A DNA stretch of 64,000 nucleotides, taken from positions 1 through 64,000 of the forward strand of contig NZ_CALSAN010000015.1 in NCBI RefSeq assembly GCF_943372915.1. The letters are read 5' to 3'. This DNA comes from Ferrovibrio terrae_A (GTDB lineage: Bacteria > Pseudomonadota > Alphaproteobacteria > Ferrovibrionales > Ferrovibrionaceae). Numbering within the stretch: the first letter of the stretch is position 1; each line of letters starts with the position of its first letter. Under the pieces are notes generated by a model. It was not told the DNA's origin, did not search any database, and saw only the letters and a program-made list of their open reading frames with translations. Position numbers and translations under genes: made by a program. Positions 1-8,044 of the stretch are shown piece by piece.

Positions 1-1
1 G

Positions 2-889
2 TATTTCAATGTGCCGGCCGGCTACGCCATGCTGATCCCGCACCTGGAGAAAGACGCGGCGCTGTGCGAGCGCTTCTTCCGCAACCTGCAAATGATCTTC
101 TATGCCGGCGCCGCCCTGCCGCCGGACCTGTGGGCACGACTGGAGGCGCTGTCGATCCGCACTCTGGGCCAGCGCGTGATCATGACCTCCAGCTGGGGCT
201 CGACCGAGACGGCACCGCTGGCAACGGCGGCGCATTTCCCGATCGAACGCGCCGGCGTGATCGGCGTGCCGGTGCCGGGCGTGCAGCTGAAATTCGTGCC
301 CAGCGGCGCCAAGCTGGAAATCCGCGTCAAAGGGCCGAATGTGACGCCCGGCTATATCGGCAATGCCGAGCAGACGCAGAAGGCTTTCGATGCGGATGGC
401 TTCTACTGCATCGGCGATGCGGCCAAGCTTGCCGATGCCGACGATCCCGCCAAAGGCGTGGTGTTCGACGGACGGATTGCCGAGGATTTCAAGCTGACCA
501 CCGGCACCTGGGTGCATGTCGGCGGCGTGCGCGTGGCAGCACTGGCCGCCTGCTCGCCGCTGCTGCAGGATGCAGTGGTGACCGGGCAGGACCGCAGCTT
601 CATCGGTCTGCTGGCCTGGCCCTCGGCGGCGGCCAAGGATATGGCACCGGAAGATTTGCGGCGGCAGATCGCGGAAAAACTTTCCGCCCATAATGCGACC
701 CAGGGCGGTTCGTCCTTCAAAGTGCAGCGCGTGCTGCTGCTGCGCGAGCCGCCCTCGATTGATGCCAACGAGATCACCGACAAGGGCTATATCAACCAGC
801 GCGCGACGCTGGAGCGTCGTCACGCCGATGTGATGCGGCTTTATGCCGATCCACCCGATGCAGACGTGATCACCGTCACCGACAGATAA
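2..889 (+). CDS. Feruloyl-CoA synthase-like AMP-dependent ligase (3' part)
   Basis: C-terminal 295 codons of an ANL-superfamily acyl/aryl-CoA ligase that runs off the left edge of the window. Such enzymes activate a carboxylate with ATP to an acyl-AMP and transfer it to CoA. The opening frame reads YFNVPAGYAML, which resembles feruloyl-CoA synthases. The adenylate-binding stretch SSWGSTETAPLA is present, followed by DGFYCIGDAAKL and the hinge region GRIAEDFKL. The C-terminal lobe carries a lysine in ITDKGYIN where the catalytic lysine is expected. The family is usually about 600 residues, so roughly half is missing. Substrate (ferulate or a related hydroxycinnamate) is inferred from resemblance only. 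Confidence 0.72.
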   Translation, partial: YFNVPAGYAMLIPHLEKDAALCERFFRNLQMIFYAGAALPPDLWARLEALSIRTLGQRVIMTSSWGSTETAPLATAAHFPIERAGVIGVPVPGVQLKFVPSGAKLEIRVKGPNVTPGYIGNAEQTQKAFDADGFYCIGDAAKLADADDPAKGVVFDGRIAEDFKLTTGTWVHVGGVRVAALAACSPLLQDAVVTGQDRSFIGLLAWPSAAAKDMAPEDLRRQIAEKLSAHNATQGGSSFKVQRVLLLREPPSIDANEITDKGYINQRATLERRHADVMRLYADPPDADVITVTDR

Positions 890-966
890 CATCCGCCGCC
901 CTAGATTGCGCGTGCTGCCGAAGCCGTATTTCCGGCGTGGCATCGCAAAGTCTTGGGAGACACGCC

Positions 967-1524
967 GTGACGCGACGTTTGTTCGCCACGCTGGCGTTCG
1001 GCCTGACACTGGCCGCCGGATTCGCACTCGGCACCATCGGCCGGTATCCGGCCGGCATGCCGGCGCAAGCCATCGACACCGATATTCCGACCCTGCCGCC
1101 GCTGGCCGCAGTGATCGTGCCGACCAACCCGCTGGAAACCAGCGATGCCGAACGCAATCTCTATCCGGCACCGCAGACCGCGCTGCAGATGGCTGAAAGC
1201 CTCAATCTCGACGAAGCGCAGCGGCAGACCCTGCGCCAGCTGCAGCATGACCTGGATGCGGAAGTCTCAGCACTTGGTCGCCGCGTGGAAAGCGAAGAGC
1301 GCCGGCTGGCGCGCAGCTTCGCCGAGAACAACGTGGAGGCCACCCGCATCGACGCACTGACCGCCCGCATTGCCGCCCTGCAGGGCCGCATCCGCGCCGT
1401 GCGCCTGCGCGGCCATCTGGCCGCCCGCGATGCCCTGACGCCGGACCAGCTGCTGCGCTTTGCGTCCGTGCGCGGCTATGCCCCGGCACCGGAAGACCAG
1501 CGCGACGACGATCTTTTCCGCTGA
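967..1524 (+). CDS. Spy/CpxP-like periplasmic protein with signal anchor
   Basis: 185-residue protein. GTG at 967 was chosen because GGGAG lies 7-8 bases upstream; an in-frame GTG at 937 has no such site. The N-terminus has Arg residues followed by a hydrophobic segment (about residues 4-22), so it is probably exported or membrane-anchored. The mature part is helical and charged, with an LNLDEAQRQTLRQL segment and many Glu/Arg heptads, the pattern of heavy-metal sensor/Spy-CpxP type periplasmic proteins. No metal ligands stand out. Role unknown; family assignment is by pattern only. Confidence 0.55.
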   Translation: MTRRLFATLAFGLTLAAGFALGTIGRYPAGMPAQAIDTDIPTLPPLAAVIVPTNPLETSDAERNLYPAPQTALQMAESLNLDEAQRQTLRQLQHDLDAEVSALGRRVESEERRLARSFAENNVEATRIDALTARIAALQGRIRAVRLRGHLAARDALTPDQLLRFASVRGYAPAPEDQRDDDLFR

Positions 1525-1573
1525 CCGGCCGCCGTCTTCATTCTGCCCCAATCCCTAATGTATACTGACGGCC

Positions 1574-2212
1574 ATGGTCCGCCCATGCAGCCGCGCCGAG
1601 ATTGTCGCCGATGCCATCGTGCATCTGCTGGGCCTGGCCTTTGGCATCGGCGCCAGCGTCACGCTGGTGATCCTGATCGCCCTGAACCCTGACCTGCCGC
1701 GCGGTATCAGCCTCGGCCTCTACGGCTTCGGCCTGCTGGCCATGCTGATCTGCTCGGCGCTCTACCACATGACCTCCCACGCCCGGCTGAAGGCGGTGTT
1801 CCGCCGCCTCGACCATGCCGCCATCTTCGTGATGATCGCCGGCACCTATACGCCGTTTTCGCTGATCCTGATCGGCGGCCTGTGGGGTGCGCTGCTGCTC
1901 GGCTTTGTCTGGACCGTGGCGCTGATCGGCGTGTTTCTCAAACTGCGCTATCCACTGCGCTTCGACCGGCTGTCGGTGGCGGCCTATCTGCTGCTCGGCT
2001 GGGTAATCCTGGCCGCGCTGCAGCCACTGATCAGCAATGCCTCGCTTGGCGCGCTGATCCTGCTGCTCACCGGCGGCGGGCTATACAGCCTGGGCGTGAT
2101 CTTCCATCTGTGGGAACGCCTGCCCTATCAGAATGCGATCTGGCATGTCTTCGTGCTGGCCGCAGCCGCCTGTCATTATGCGGCGATCCTGGTCGACGTC
2201 GCGCTGGCCTAA
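1574..2212 (+). CDS. Hemolysin III / TrhA family membrane protein
   Basis: 212-residue polytopic inner-membrane protein with about seven hydrophobic segments. It carries the family landmarks SALYHM (about residue 63), RLDHAAIF-AGTYTP (about 78-95) and a C-terminal WHVFVLAAAACHY with the conserved histidines, typical of HlyIII/adiponectin-receptor-like proteins (PF03006). Members are thought to be metal-dependent membrane hydrolases or lipid homeostasis factors, and the haemolysin name is historical. Its stop codon overlaps the end of the convergent cysQ by 4 bases. Confidence 0.85.
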   Translation: MVRPCSRAEIVADAIVHLLGLAFGIGASVTLVILIALNPDLPRGISLGLYGFGLLAMLICSALYHMTSHARLKAVFRRLDHAAIFVMIAGTYTPFSLILIGGLWGALLLGFVWTVALIGVFLKLRYPLRFDRLSVAAYLLLGWVILAALQPLISNASLGALILLLTGGGLYSLGVIFHLWERLPYQNAIWHVFVLAAAACHYAAILVDVALA

Positions 2213-3012
2213 GACTTTGCGCCGCGCGCCAGAAAGGCCGGATTGCGGAAATCCTTTTTGCCGTAGGCCAGCGCCGGGCCTTCTGTCGACCCATTCCAGG
2301 TGACGACCGCACCGCCGGCGGCTTCCAGCACCGCCTGACCGGCCGCCGTGTCCCATTCCGAGATCGAGGCAAAGCGCGGATAGAGATCGGCCGCGCCCTC
2401 GGCGATCTGGCAGAATTTCAGCGACGAACCGACCGTGCGGGTTTCCGGCGCCATCTGCTGCCTGAGCCAGGTATCGACCGCCGGTTCACGGTGGTTGCGG
2501 CTGACCAACACCAGCGCGCTGACCTTCGGCACCGGACGCGCCGTGATCGTGCGACCGGCCGCGCCGCTCTGACGGTCGAAACGCAGTGCACCCCGCGGCG
2601 TACCCAGCCAGGCAATCTCCAGCGCCGGCGCCAGCACGATACCGAGCACCGGACGACCGGCTTCGATCAGCGCGATATTGACGGTGAATTCGCCGTTGCG
2701 CTCGATGAATTCGCGCGTGCCGTCCAGCGGATCGACCAGCCAGAACGGCGCGCTGCCCACTGCCGGTGCCTCGCCGCGCGTCGCCAGCTCCTCGGCCACC
2801 ACGGGGATCGCCGGCGTCAGCTTTCGCAGGCCGGCCAGGATGATCGCCTCGGCGGCATCGTCGGCATCGGTGACCGGGCTGCGGTCCTCCTTGGAGCGTG
2901 CCACAAACGGCGTCGCATAGATCGCCATGATGGCCGCGCCGGCCTCGCGGGCCAGCGGCAGCAACGCCATGGCCAGCTCATGGGGGGCAAGATCGTCATG
3001 CGTGGACGTCAT
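2209..3012 (-). CDS. cysQ: 3'(2'),5'-bisphosphate nucleotidase CysQ
   Basis: 267-residue member of the inositol-monophosphatase superfamily. CysQ removes the 3'-phosphate of PAP and PAPS, by-products of sulfate assimilation. Metal-binding motifs are visible: PVTDADDAAEAII near the N-terminus, VVAEE, and the signature VDPLDGTREFIERNGEFTVN. The C-terminal motif EWDTAAGQAVLEAAGG is also intact. Start MTSTHDDL was chosen over an upstream extension that is Arg/Ser-rich and without homology-like character. It ends overlapping the convergent HlyIII gene and is preceded by the DUF3553 gene on the same strand. Confidence 0.9.
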   Translation of the reverse strand: MTSTHDDLAPHELAMALLPLAREAGAAIMAIYATPFVARSKEDRSPVTDADDAAEAIILAGLRKLTPAIPVVAEELATRGEAPAVGSAPFWLVDPLDGTREFIERNGEFTVNIALIEAGRPVLGIVLAPALEIAWLGTPRGALRFDRQSGAAGRTITARPVPKVSALVLVSRNHREPAVDTWLRQQMAPETRTVGSSLKFCQIAEGAADLYPRFASISEWDTAAGQAVLEAAGGAVVTWNGSTEGPALAYGKKDFRNPAFLARGAKS

Positions 3013-3025
3013 CCGGACCTTCGCT

Positions 3026-3205
3026 TCAGTCTTCGGGTGGCTTGACCGGCCTGAGCGGCACCTGCTCGACATTGATCAGGCGCTTGCCGGCATGCAGGAA
3101 ATTGACGGTGACGCGCGCACCGATGGCAGACTGCACCTGCCCCTGTCCCCAGTCGGGCTGCAGCGGGTTTTCCACCCAGTCGCCCGGAACGAACGGTGCC
3201 AGCAT
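3026..3205 (-). CDS. Small DUF3553 protein
   Basis: 59-residue protein starting MLAPFVPGDWVENP and containing PDWGQGQVQSAIG and RVTVNFLHAGKRLIN. This is the full DUF3553 domain, a small SH3/CarD-like beta fold also found at the end of some UvrD-type helicases. GAGAG just upstream of the ATG serves as a weak ribosome site. It lies 13 bases upstream of cysQ on the same strand and may be co-transcribed. A longer frame reaching 3475 is antisense to chpT and was not used. Function unknown. Confidence 0.8.
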   Translation of the reverse strand: MLAPFVPGDWVENPLQPDWGQGQVQSAIGARVTVNFLHAGKRLINVEQVPLRPVKPPED

Positions 3206-3319
3206 GTCTCTCGCTTGCGGTTGCCTGCCTGCTGCGGACATTCTAGACAGAGCATTGCCGTCCTGCCACCCATGGGTCGTGGGAATTGGGCTGGCGCGAA
3301 TCACGGGAGCATGACTGCA

Positions 3320-3937
3320 ATGGCCGCCGACGACCTCGATCTTGTCGCCCTGATCTGCTCGCGGCTGTGTCACGACCTGGCCGGCAGCATCGGCGCGGTC
3401 AACAACGGCGTCGAACTGCTGGCCGAGGAAACCGATCCGGCGATGCGCGAAGACGCCATCGGCCTGGTGGCGCAATCAGCCAGTGATGCGGCCCGGCGCC
3501 TGGGCTTTTTCCGGCTGGCGCTCGGCGCCTCGGGCGATGCTGCCGAGCCGATGGCCTTCGGTGAATTCTCGCGCGTGGCGAAAGCCTATTTCGATGGCGG
3601 CAAGCTGAGCCTGCTGCTGCCGGCCACCGTGGGCAACAGCCTGCCCAAGCCGCTGGGCAAGGCGTTGCTGCTCGGCCTGTCGCTGGCGGCCCAGGCGCTG
3701 CCGCGCGGCGGCAATCTCGCCCTGACGCAACAGGACAACCGCTGGCAGATCCGCGCCGAGGGCACCACCGTGCGCTGGCAGGACAGCGTGGCCGCCGGCT
3801 TCGGCGATGGCGCCCTGCCCGCCGATCCGCAGGCGGCGATGGCGCGCTATACAAAACGGCTGGCCGAAAGCGCGGGCTGTGCCCTGACCACCGGCGTGGC
3901 GGAAAACAGCGTCACGCTCGGTTTCGCGCCGCGATGA
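3320..3937 (+). CDS. chpT: Histidine phosphotransferase ChpT
   Basis: 205-residue ChpT, the dimeric phosphotransferase that passes phosphate from the hybrid kinase CckA to CtrA and CpdR in alphaproteobacteria. The phosphorylatable histidine is in SRLCHDLAGSIGAVNNG (His18). The rest matches a degenerate HATPase-like domain ending in VTLGFAPR. Start: GGGAG at 3305-3309 is 10 bases before the ATG at 3320 but only 1 base before the ATG at 3311, so 3320 is preferred. Its phosphorelay target ctrA is only 3.4 kb away, an unusually close pairing worth noting. Confidence 0.88.
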   Translation: MAADDLDLVALICSRLCHDLAGSIGAVNNGVELLAEETDPAMREDAIGLVAQSASDAARRLGFFRLALGASGDAAEPMAFGEFSRVAKAYFDGGKLSLLLPATVGNSLPKPLGKALLLGLSLAAQALPRGGNLALTQQDNRWQIRAEGTTVRWQDSVAAGFGDGALPADPQAAMARYTKRLAESAGCALTTGVAENSVTLGFAPR

Positions 3938-3971
3938 AGGTTTGACGGCCCAACTGCGACTGATTACCATC

Positions 3972-4150
3972 ACGGGTGACGGTGCCCTTCGGGGCCGAAC
4001 AGGGAATCCGGTGCGGCTGCATGTGCAGCCTATGCCGGGGCTGCCCCCGCAACTGTAAGCGGCGAGTTTTCGTCATCGAGCCACTGATGCCCCATGCATT
4101 GGGAAGGCGACGAACACTGTGACCCGTGAGCCAGGAGACCTGCCGTCAGC
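3972..4150 (+). ncRNA. Cobalamin (AdoCbl) riboswitch
   Basis: Clear cobalamin riboswitch. In order: the entry stem TGACGG-TGCCC, GAACAGGGAATCCGGTG (3997-4013), GCCGGGGCTGCCCCCGCAAC with TGTAAGCGG (4034-4062), GCCACTG (about 4080-4086), TGGGAAGGCG (4100-4109) and the B12 box AGCCAGGAGACCTGCC (4129-4144). The closing strand CCGTCA (4143-4148) pairs with TGACGG (3977-3982). Such elements shut off B12 or cobalt uptake genes when adenosylcobalamin is abundant. The target is the downstream TonB-dependent receptor, whose ATG is about 230 bases further on. Confidence 0.93.
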
Positions 4151-4312
4151 CGTGGTCACGCGTGCGTACAATGGGCGGGGTGTCTCATTGGGCATTGTTC
4201 ATCGCCATCTGTGGCGCTGACGGTCTTACGTGCGAGTGACGTGCCACAACGAGGCCGTCGTCATGCCTGTCATCCTGACCAGTTTCCGCCCCCCCAACCC
4301 GCGTCTTGCGAA

Positions 4313-4342
4313 TTGTTATAATATAACGTTATAAAATAACAA
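4313..4342. promoter_or_regulatory. Tandem Zur-type operator with embedded -10 element
   Basis: Two abutting 13-bp dyads. GTTATAATATAAC at 4315-4327 equals the core of the proteobacterial Zur box (GTTATANTATAAC), and GTTATAAAATAAC at 4328-4340 differs by one base. Together with flanking TT and AA they form a 30-bp palindrome matching its own reverse complement at 26 positions. TATAAT at 4317-4322 inside the first box could be a -10 hexamer, although no good -35 is visible, so a Zn-loaded Zur dimer here would block initiation. It lies between the riboswitch and the receptor start (38 bases from the ATG). Assignment is from consensus recall. Confidence 0.7.
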
Positions 4343-4379
4343 CAAGCACGACGCCTGATCCATTTTTGGGGGATTACCA

Positions 4380-6497
4380 ATGTTTACAAGAAAACCGGCG
4401 GCCCTTGTGGCCGTCTTCGGCCTGTTATCCGGTGCTGGCGATGCCATGGCGCAGGACAGCCGGCCGACCACGCTGCCGGCCATCACGGTTGAAGGCTCGG
4501 TGCCGGCCGCGACTGATACCGGTGAGGACTACCGCGTCTCGCGCAGCAGCAGCGCCACCAAGACCGACACGCCGCTGATCGACGTGCCGCAGACGGCCAT
4601 CGCCGTATCCAAGCAGGTGCTTCAGGACACTGGCGGCACCACGGTGGAGCCGGCGCTGGACTATGTCGGCGGCCTATCCAAGGGCAACAATTTCGGCGGT
4701 CTCAATCTCTACGAGATGAATCTGCGTGGACTGAAAACCGTCAACGCGGCCAAGAATGGCTTCACCGCCAATCGCCGGTACGACGGCACCGCCGATGCCG
4801 CCAATATCGAACAGGTGGATGTGCTGCTCGGGCCCTCGGCTTCGTTATACGGCCGCGGCGATCCCGGCGGCTTCGTCAATGTCGTGACCAAGAAGCCGTT
4901 CACTGAAAACAGCAACACCGTGCAGGGCATGATGGGCAGCTATGGCCTGTTCCGCGGCACGCTGGACAGCAATTTCGTGCTGAGTGACGACAAGAGCCTG
5001 CTCGGCCGCGCCAATCTCGCCGTCGAAAGCCGCGACAGCTTCCGCGACCATGTATCATCCGACCGGCAGTTCTTCTCGCCGGTGCTGACCTGGCAGGCCA
5101 ACAGTCTGACGCGCCTGACTGTGGAGGCCGAAGCGCTCAAGGATGAGCGCGTGTTCGACCGCGGCGTGGTGGCGGTGAATGGCCAGCTGGGCCGCATTCC
5201 GATCACCCGCTTCCTCGGCGAGCCGAACGACGGCAAGATCAGCAACGACAATTACCTTGCCTCGGCGCGACTGGAACATGATGTCAGCGATGACTGGACC
5301 CTGCGCGCCGGTTTCCTGTCCAAGACCGGATCGATGTATGGCTTTGCCACCGAACCCAATGCCCTGGATGCTTCAACCGGTGTGCTGACGCGCCGGCGCA
5401 CGCTGCGCGACTACAACTGGAACAGCAACACGGCGCAATTTGAAGCGCTGGGCCATATCGAAACCGGCAGCGTGAAACACACCCTGCTGACCGGACTGGA
5501 ATACGAACGTGCCCGGGCCAGCGAACATTTCTATCGCAGCAATGCCAGCAGTATTAACATCTACAATCCGGTGTACAGCCAGAGCAGCGTCAATCCTGTA
5601 CCTTTTTCTGATCTGCTGGATGTATCGGACAGCTATGCCGTCTATGTGCAGGATCAGATCGAACTGAGCGAGCGCTGGCAGGCACAGATCGGCATCCGGG
5701 CCGACTGGTTCGAGCAGGATTTCCAGGATCGCGTCAGCCGCAAGTCGGCGCCACAGTCGCGCGAGGGTTACAGCCCGCGTGGCGGCCTCACCTACAAAGT
5801 GACACCGGATCTGGCCCTGTATGGCAGTGTGGCGAAATCCTTCCGCCCGGTGATGGATTCCAATACCGGATTCGTCACCACCAGCGATGGCAAGGCCTTC
5901 GAACCAGAAACCGGCCTGGGCTATGAAACCGGCATCAAGGCCGACCTGCTGGACCGCCGCCTGAGCGTAACGGCGGCCTTGTTCCACATCACCAAGCAGA
6001 ATGTGCTGACCAGCGATCCGGCCACCGGCTTCAACGTCGCCGCTGGCGAAGTGCAGAGCCGCGGTCTGGATATCAACCTGGCGGGCAGCATCACGCCGGA
6101 ATGGCGCATCATCGCTGGCTATGCCTTCACCGATGCGGAAGTGACAAAGGACAAGTCGATTCCGAAGGGCGCCTCGCTGCAGAATATCCCGCGTCACAGC
6201 CTGGGCCTCTGGAATGTTTATGAATTCCAGACCGGCAGCCTGAAGGGCTTTGGCTTTGGCGGCGGTGTCGTCACCATGGATGACCGTGCCGGCAGCGGCA
6301 ACGGCGACGGCTTCACCCTGCCGGGCTTTGCCAAGGTCGATCTGCTCGGCTTCTACAAGCTGACCGAGGCCGCGAAGGTCTCGCTCAACATCTACAACCT
6401 GTTCGACACCGACTATTACGAACGCGCCCTGGGGCCCCTGCGTGTGGTGCCCGGCACGCCGCTCAGCGCCATGGCCGCACTGACGGTCACCTTCTGA
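4380..6497 (+). CDS. TonB-dependent siderophore-type outer-membrane receptor
   Basis: 705-residue TonB-dependent receptor for active uptake of a chelated metal or cofactor. A signal peptide (cut near AMA-QD, residue 24) is followed by a TonB-box-like LPAITVEG. The plug domain (about 50-170) contains IDVPQTAIAVS, LRGLKT and NIEQVDVLLGPSASLYGRGD-PGGFVNVVTKKP. The 22-strand barrel ends in VTF with the terminal Phe. By plug sequence it belongs with ferric-siderophore (FhuE/FpvA-like) receptors rather than classical BtuB. GGGGGA at 4368-4373 is the ribosome site. Placement behind a cobalamin riboswitch and Zur-like boxes points to a cobalt, zinc or corrinoid-related ligand (inference). Confidence 0.9.
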   Translation: MFTRKPAALVAVFGLLSGAGDAMAQDSRPTTLPAITVEGSVPAATDTGEDYRVSRSSSATKTDTPLIDVPQTAIAVSKQVLQDTGGTTVEPALDYVGGLSKGNNFGGLNLYEMNLRGLKTVNAAKNGFTANRRYDGTADAANIEQVDVLLGPSASLYGRGDPGGFVNVVTKKPFTENSNTVQGMMGSYGLFRGTLDSNFVLSDDKSLLGRANLAVESRDSFRDHVSSDRQFFSPVLTWQANSLTRLTVEAEALKDERVFDRGVVAVNGQLGRIPITRFLGEPNDGKISNDNYLASARLEHDVSDDWTLRAGFLSKTGSMYGFATEPNALDASTGVLTRRRTLRDYNWNSNTAQFEALGHIETGSVKHTLLTGLEYERARASEHFYRSNASSINIYNPVYSQSSVNPVPFSDLLDVSDSYAVYVQDQIELSERWQAQIGIRADWFEQDFQDRVSRKSAPQSREGYSPRGGLTYKVTPDLALYGSVAKSFRPVMDSNTGFVTTSDGKAFEPETGLGYETGIKADLLDRRLSVTAALFHITKQNVLTSDPATGFNVAAGEVQSRGLDINLAGSITPEWRIIAGYAFTDAEVTKDKSIPKGASLQNIPRHSLGLWNVYEFQTGSLKGFGFGGGVVTMDDRAGSGNGDGFTLPGFAKVDLLGFYKLTEAAKVSLNIYNLFDTDYYERALGPLRVVPGTPLSAMAALTVTF

Positions 6498-6529
6498 TCC
6501 GAATGCTCCACAACCAAAGGAAACCGATA

Positions 6530-7252
6530 ATGATACAGATACGCGCTTATGCCCTGGCCCTCGGCCTTGCCTTGCTGGCCGGCCCCGTGGCTGCCCATTC
6601 CGTGTGGATCGAACCCGACCAGGCCGGAAAACTGATGATCCAGAATGGCGATCCGGGCGACCTCGACAGCTACGATCCGGCACGCGTGACCAAGGCCTGG
6701 GCTTTCGACAAGGACGGCAAGGCGGTGGCGGCCGAGGTCGAGCGGCTGGAAAAGGCCGCCGCCGTGAAACCGGCCGGCGGCGCCGCGCTGGTGGCGGCAT
6801 TCTTCGACAACAAATACTGGGCCAAGGGCCAGGACGGCAAATGGAACAACGGGCCGAAGGGCACGGTGAGCAATCCCACCATTGCCGGACCGTCCTACAA
6901 GATGCCGAAAACCTATCTGGCACCGGTGGCGAGTTTCGCCAAGCCGCTCGGCCTCGATCTTGAAATCGTGCCGCAGGCCGATCCGGCCACGCTGAAGGCC
7001 GGCGACAAGCTGACCGTGCAGGTGCTGCTGAAAGGCCAGCCGCTGGCCGATGCGAGCCTGGTCGGCGACATCTTCCTCGGCCACGAAGTGAAGGCGGAGA
7101 AGCTCAAGACCGACAAGGATGGCAAGGTGACCGTGACGGTGCCCAAGCGCGCCTTCGCCGGTGTCGAGGTCAGCCACTTCGCCAAGGATGCAGGCAGCAG
7201 CGTGGAAGGCACCTTCTACAACGCCTCGCTGGTGCTGAAGGTCAAGCCATAA
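6530..7252 (+). CDS. DUF4198 periplasmic metal-binding-like protein
   Basis: 240-residue exported protein of the DUF4198/NikM-like family, whose members accompany nickel, cobalt and TonB-dependent uptake systems. Start ATG 6530 follows AAAGGAAA; an earlier in-frame start at 6503 lacks a ribosome site. The signal peptide ends GPVAA, and cleavage there would leave His-Ser-Val-Trp at the mature N-terminus, giving an N-terminal amino/imidazole metal site as in NikM-type proteins (inference). It follows the receptor by 32 bases, so both are probably on one transcript, and it is followed by a strong terminator. Confidence 0.75.
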   Translation: MIQIRAYALALGLALLAGPVAAHSVWIEPDQAGKLMIQNGDPGDLDSYDPARVTKAWAFDKDGKAVAAEVERLEKAAAVKPAGGAALVAAFFDNKYWAKGQDGKWNNGPKGTVSNPTIAGPSYKMPKTYLAPVASFAKPLGLDLEIVPQADPATLKAGDKLTVQVLLKGQPLADASLVGDIFLGHEVKAEKLKTDKDGKVTVTVPKRAFAGVEVSHFAKDAGSSVEGTFYNASLVLKVKP

Positions 7253-7274
7253 ACGCTTTCCATCCGGGCAACAA

Positions 7275-7309
7275 AAAAGCCGGCCTTCACAGGCCGGCTT
7301 TTCTTTTGC
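7275..7309. terminator. Intrinsic terminator between convergent genes
   Basis: Perfect hairpin AAGCCGGCCT / AGGCCGGCTT with a short loop, flanked by A-rich sequence on the left and TTTTCTTTT on the right. It can stop transcription of the receptor/DUF4198 operon rightwards and of ctrA leftwards. Confidence 0.9.
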
Positions 7310-7324
7310 GTTTTCTCGAACCGC

Positions 7325-8044
7325 TCAGTGCCCGCCAGCCGCCCGCTTGGCGCCCGCCGCTACCGGTTCGACCTGGTCGCGCAGCACATAGCCGCGACCC
7401 CAGACAGTTTCGATATAGTTGTCGCCCTCGGTGGCCGAGGCGATCTTCTTGCGCAGCTTGCAGATGAAAACGTCGATGATCTTCAGCTCCGGCTCGTCCA
7501 TGCCACCATAGAGATGGTTGAGGAACATCTCCTTGGTCAGCGTGGTGCCCTTGCGCAGGCTGAGCAGCTCGAGCATCGCATATTCCTTGCCGGTCAGATG
7601 CAGGCGACCGCCTTCGACCTCGACCGACTTGGCGTCGAGATTGACGGTCAGCTTGCCGGTCTGGATCACCGACTGCGAATGGCCCTTGGCGCGCCGCACG
7701 ATGGCGTTGATGCGCGCGATCAGCTCGTCCTTGTTGAACGGCTTGGTGATGTAGTCGTCGGCACCGAAGCCGAGACCCTTCACCTTCTTGTCCGCTTCGC
7801 CCATGCCCGAGAGAATCAGGATCGGCGTATTCACCTTGGCCGCGCGCAACTTTTTCAGCACGTCATAGCCGTGCATGTCGGGCAGGTTCAGGTCGAGGAC
7901 AATGATGTCGTAGTCATACAGCTTGCCGAGGTCCAAGCCCTCTTCGCCGTATTCGGTCCGGTAGACGTTGAACCCCTCGGCACTGAGCATCATCTCGATG
8001 CTCTTGGCCATGGAGGCGTCGTCTTCGATCAGCAGCACGCGCAT
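7325..8044 (-). CDS. ctrA: Cell-cycle response regulator CtrA
   Basis: 239-residue OmpR/PhoB-type response regulator, unmistakably CtrA. The receiver domain has the acidic pocket EDD (7-9), phosphoacceptor Asp51 in IIVLDLNLPD and Lys in DDYITKPFNKDELI. The winged helix (about 125-230) includes LTGKEYAMLELL and IIDVFICKLRKK. CtrA controls flagella, division and chemotaxis genes in alphaproteobacteria and receives phosphate from CckA via ChpT. The tail ends EPVAAGAKRAAGGH, not in the two alanines that mark Caulobacter CtrA for ClpXP. It is divergent from fliI. Confidence 0.97.
   Translation of the reverse strand: MRVLLIEDDASMAKSIEMMLSAEGFNVYRTEYGEEGLDLGKLYDYDIIVLDLNLPDMHGYDVLKKLRAAKVNTPILILSGMGEADKKVKGLGFGADDYITKPFNKDELIARINAIVRRAKGHSQSVIQTGKLTVNLDAKSVEVEGGRLHLTGKEYAMLELLSLRKGTTLTKEMFLNHLYGGMDEPELKIIDVFICKLRKKIASATEGDNYIETVWGRGYVLRDQVEPVAAGAKRAAGGH

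Noticed and set aside
1882..3045. 387-codon plus-strand frame across HlyIII and cysQ
   Set aside because: Arg-rich product in the shadow of two well-supported genes.
5373..6923. 516-codon minus-strand frame under the TonB receptor
   Set aside because: Antisense shadow; no domain and it spans two unrelated genes.
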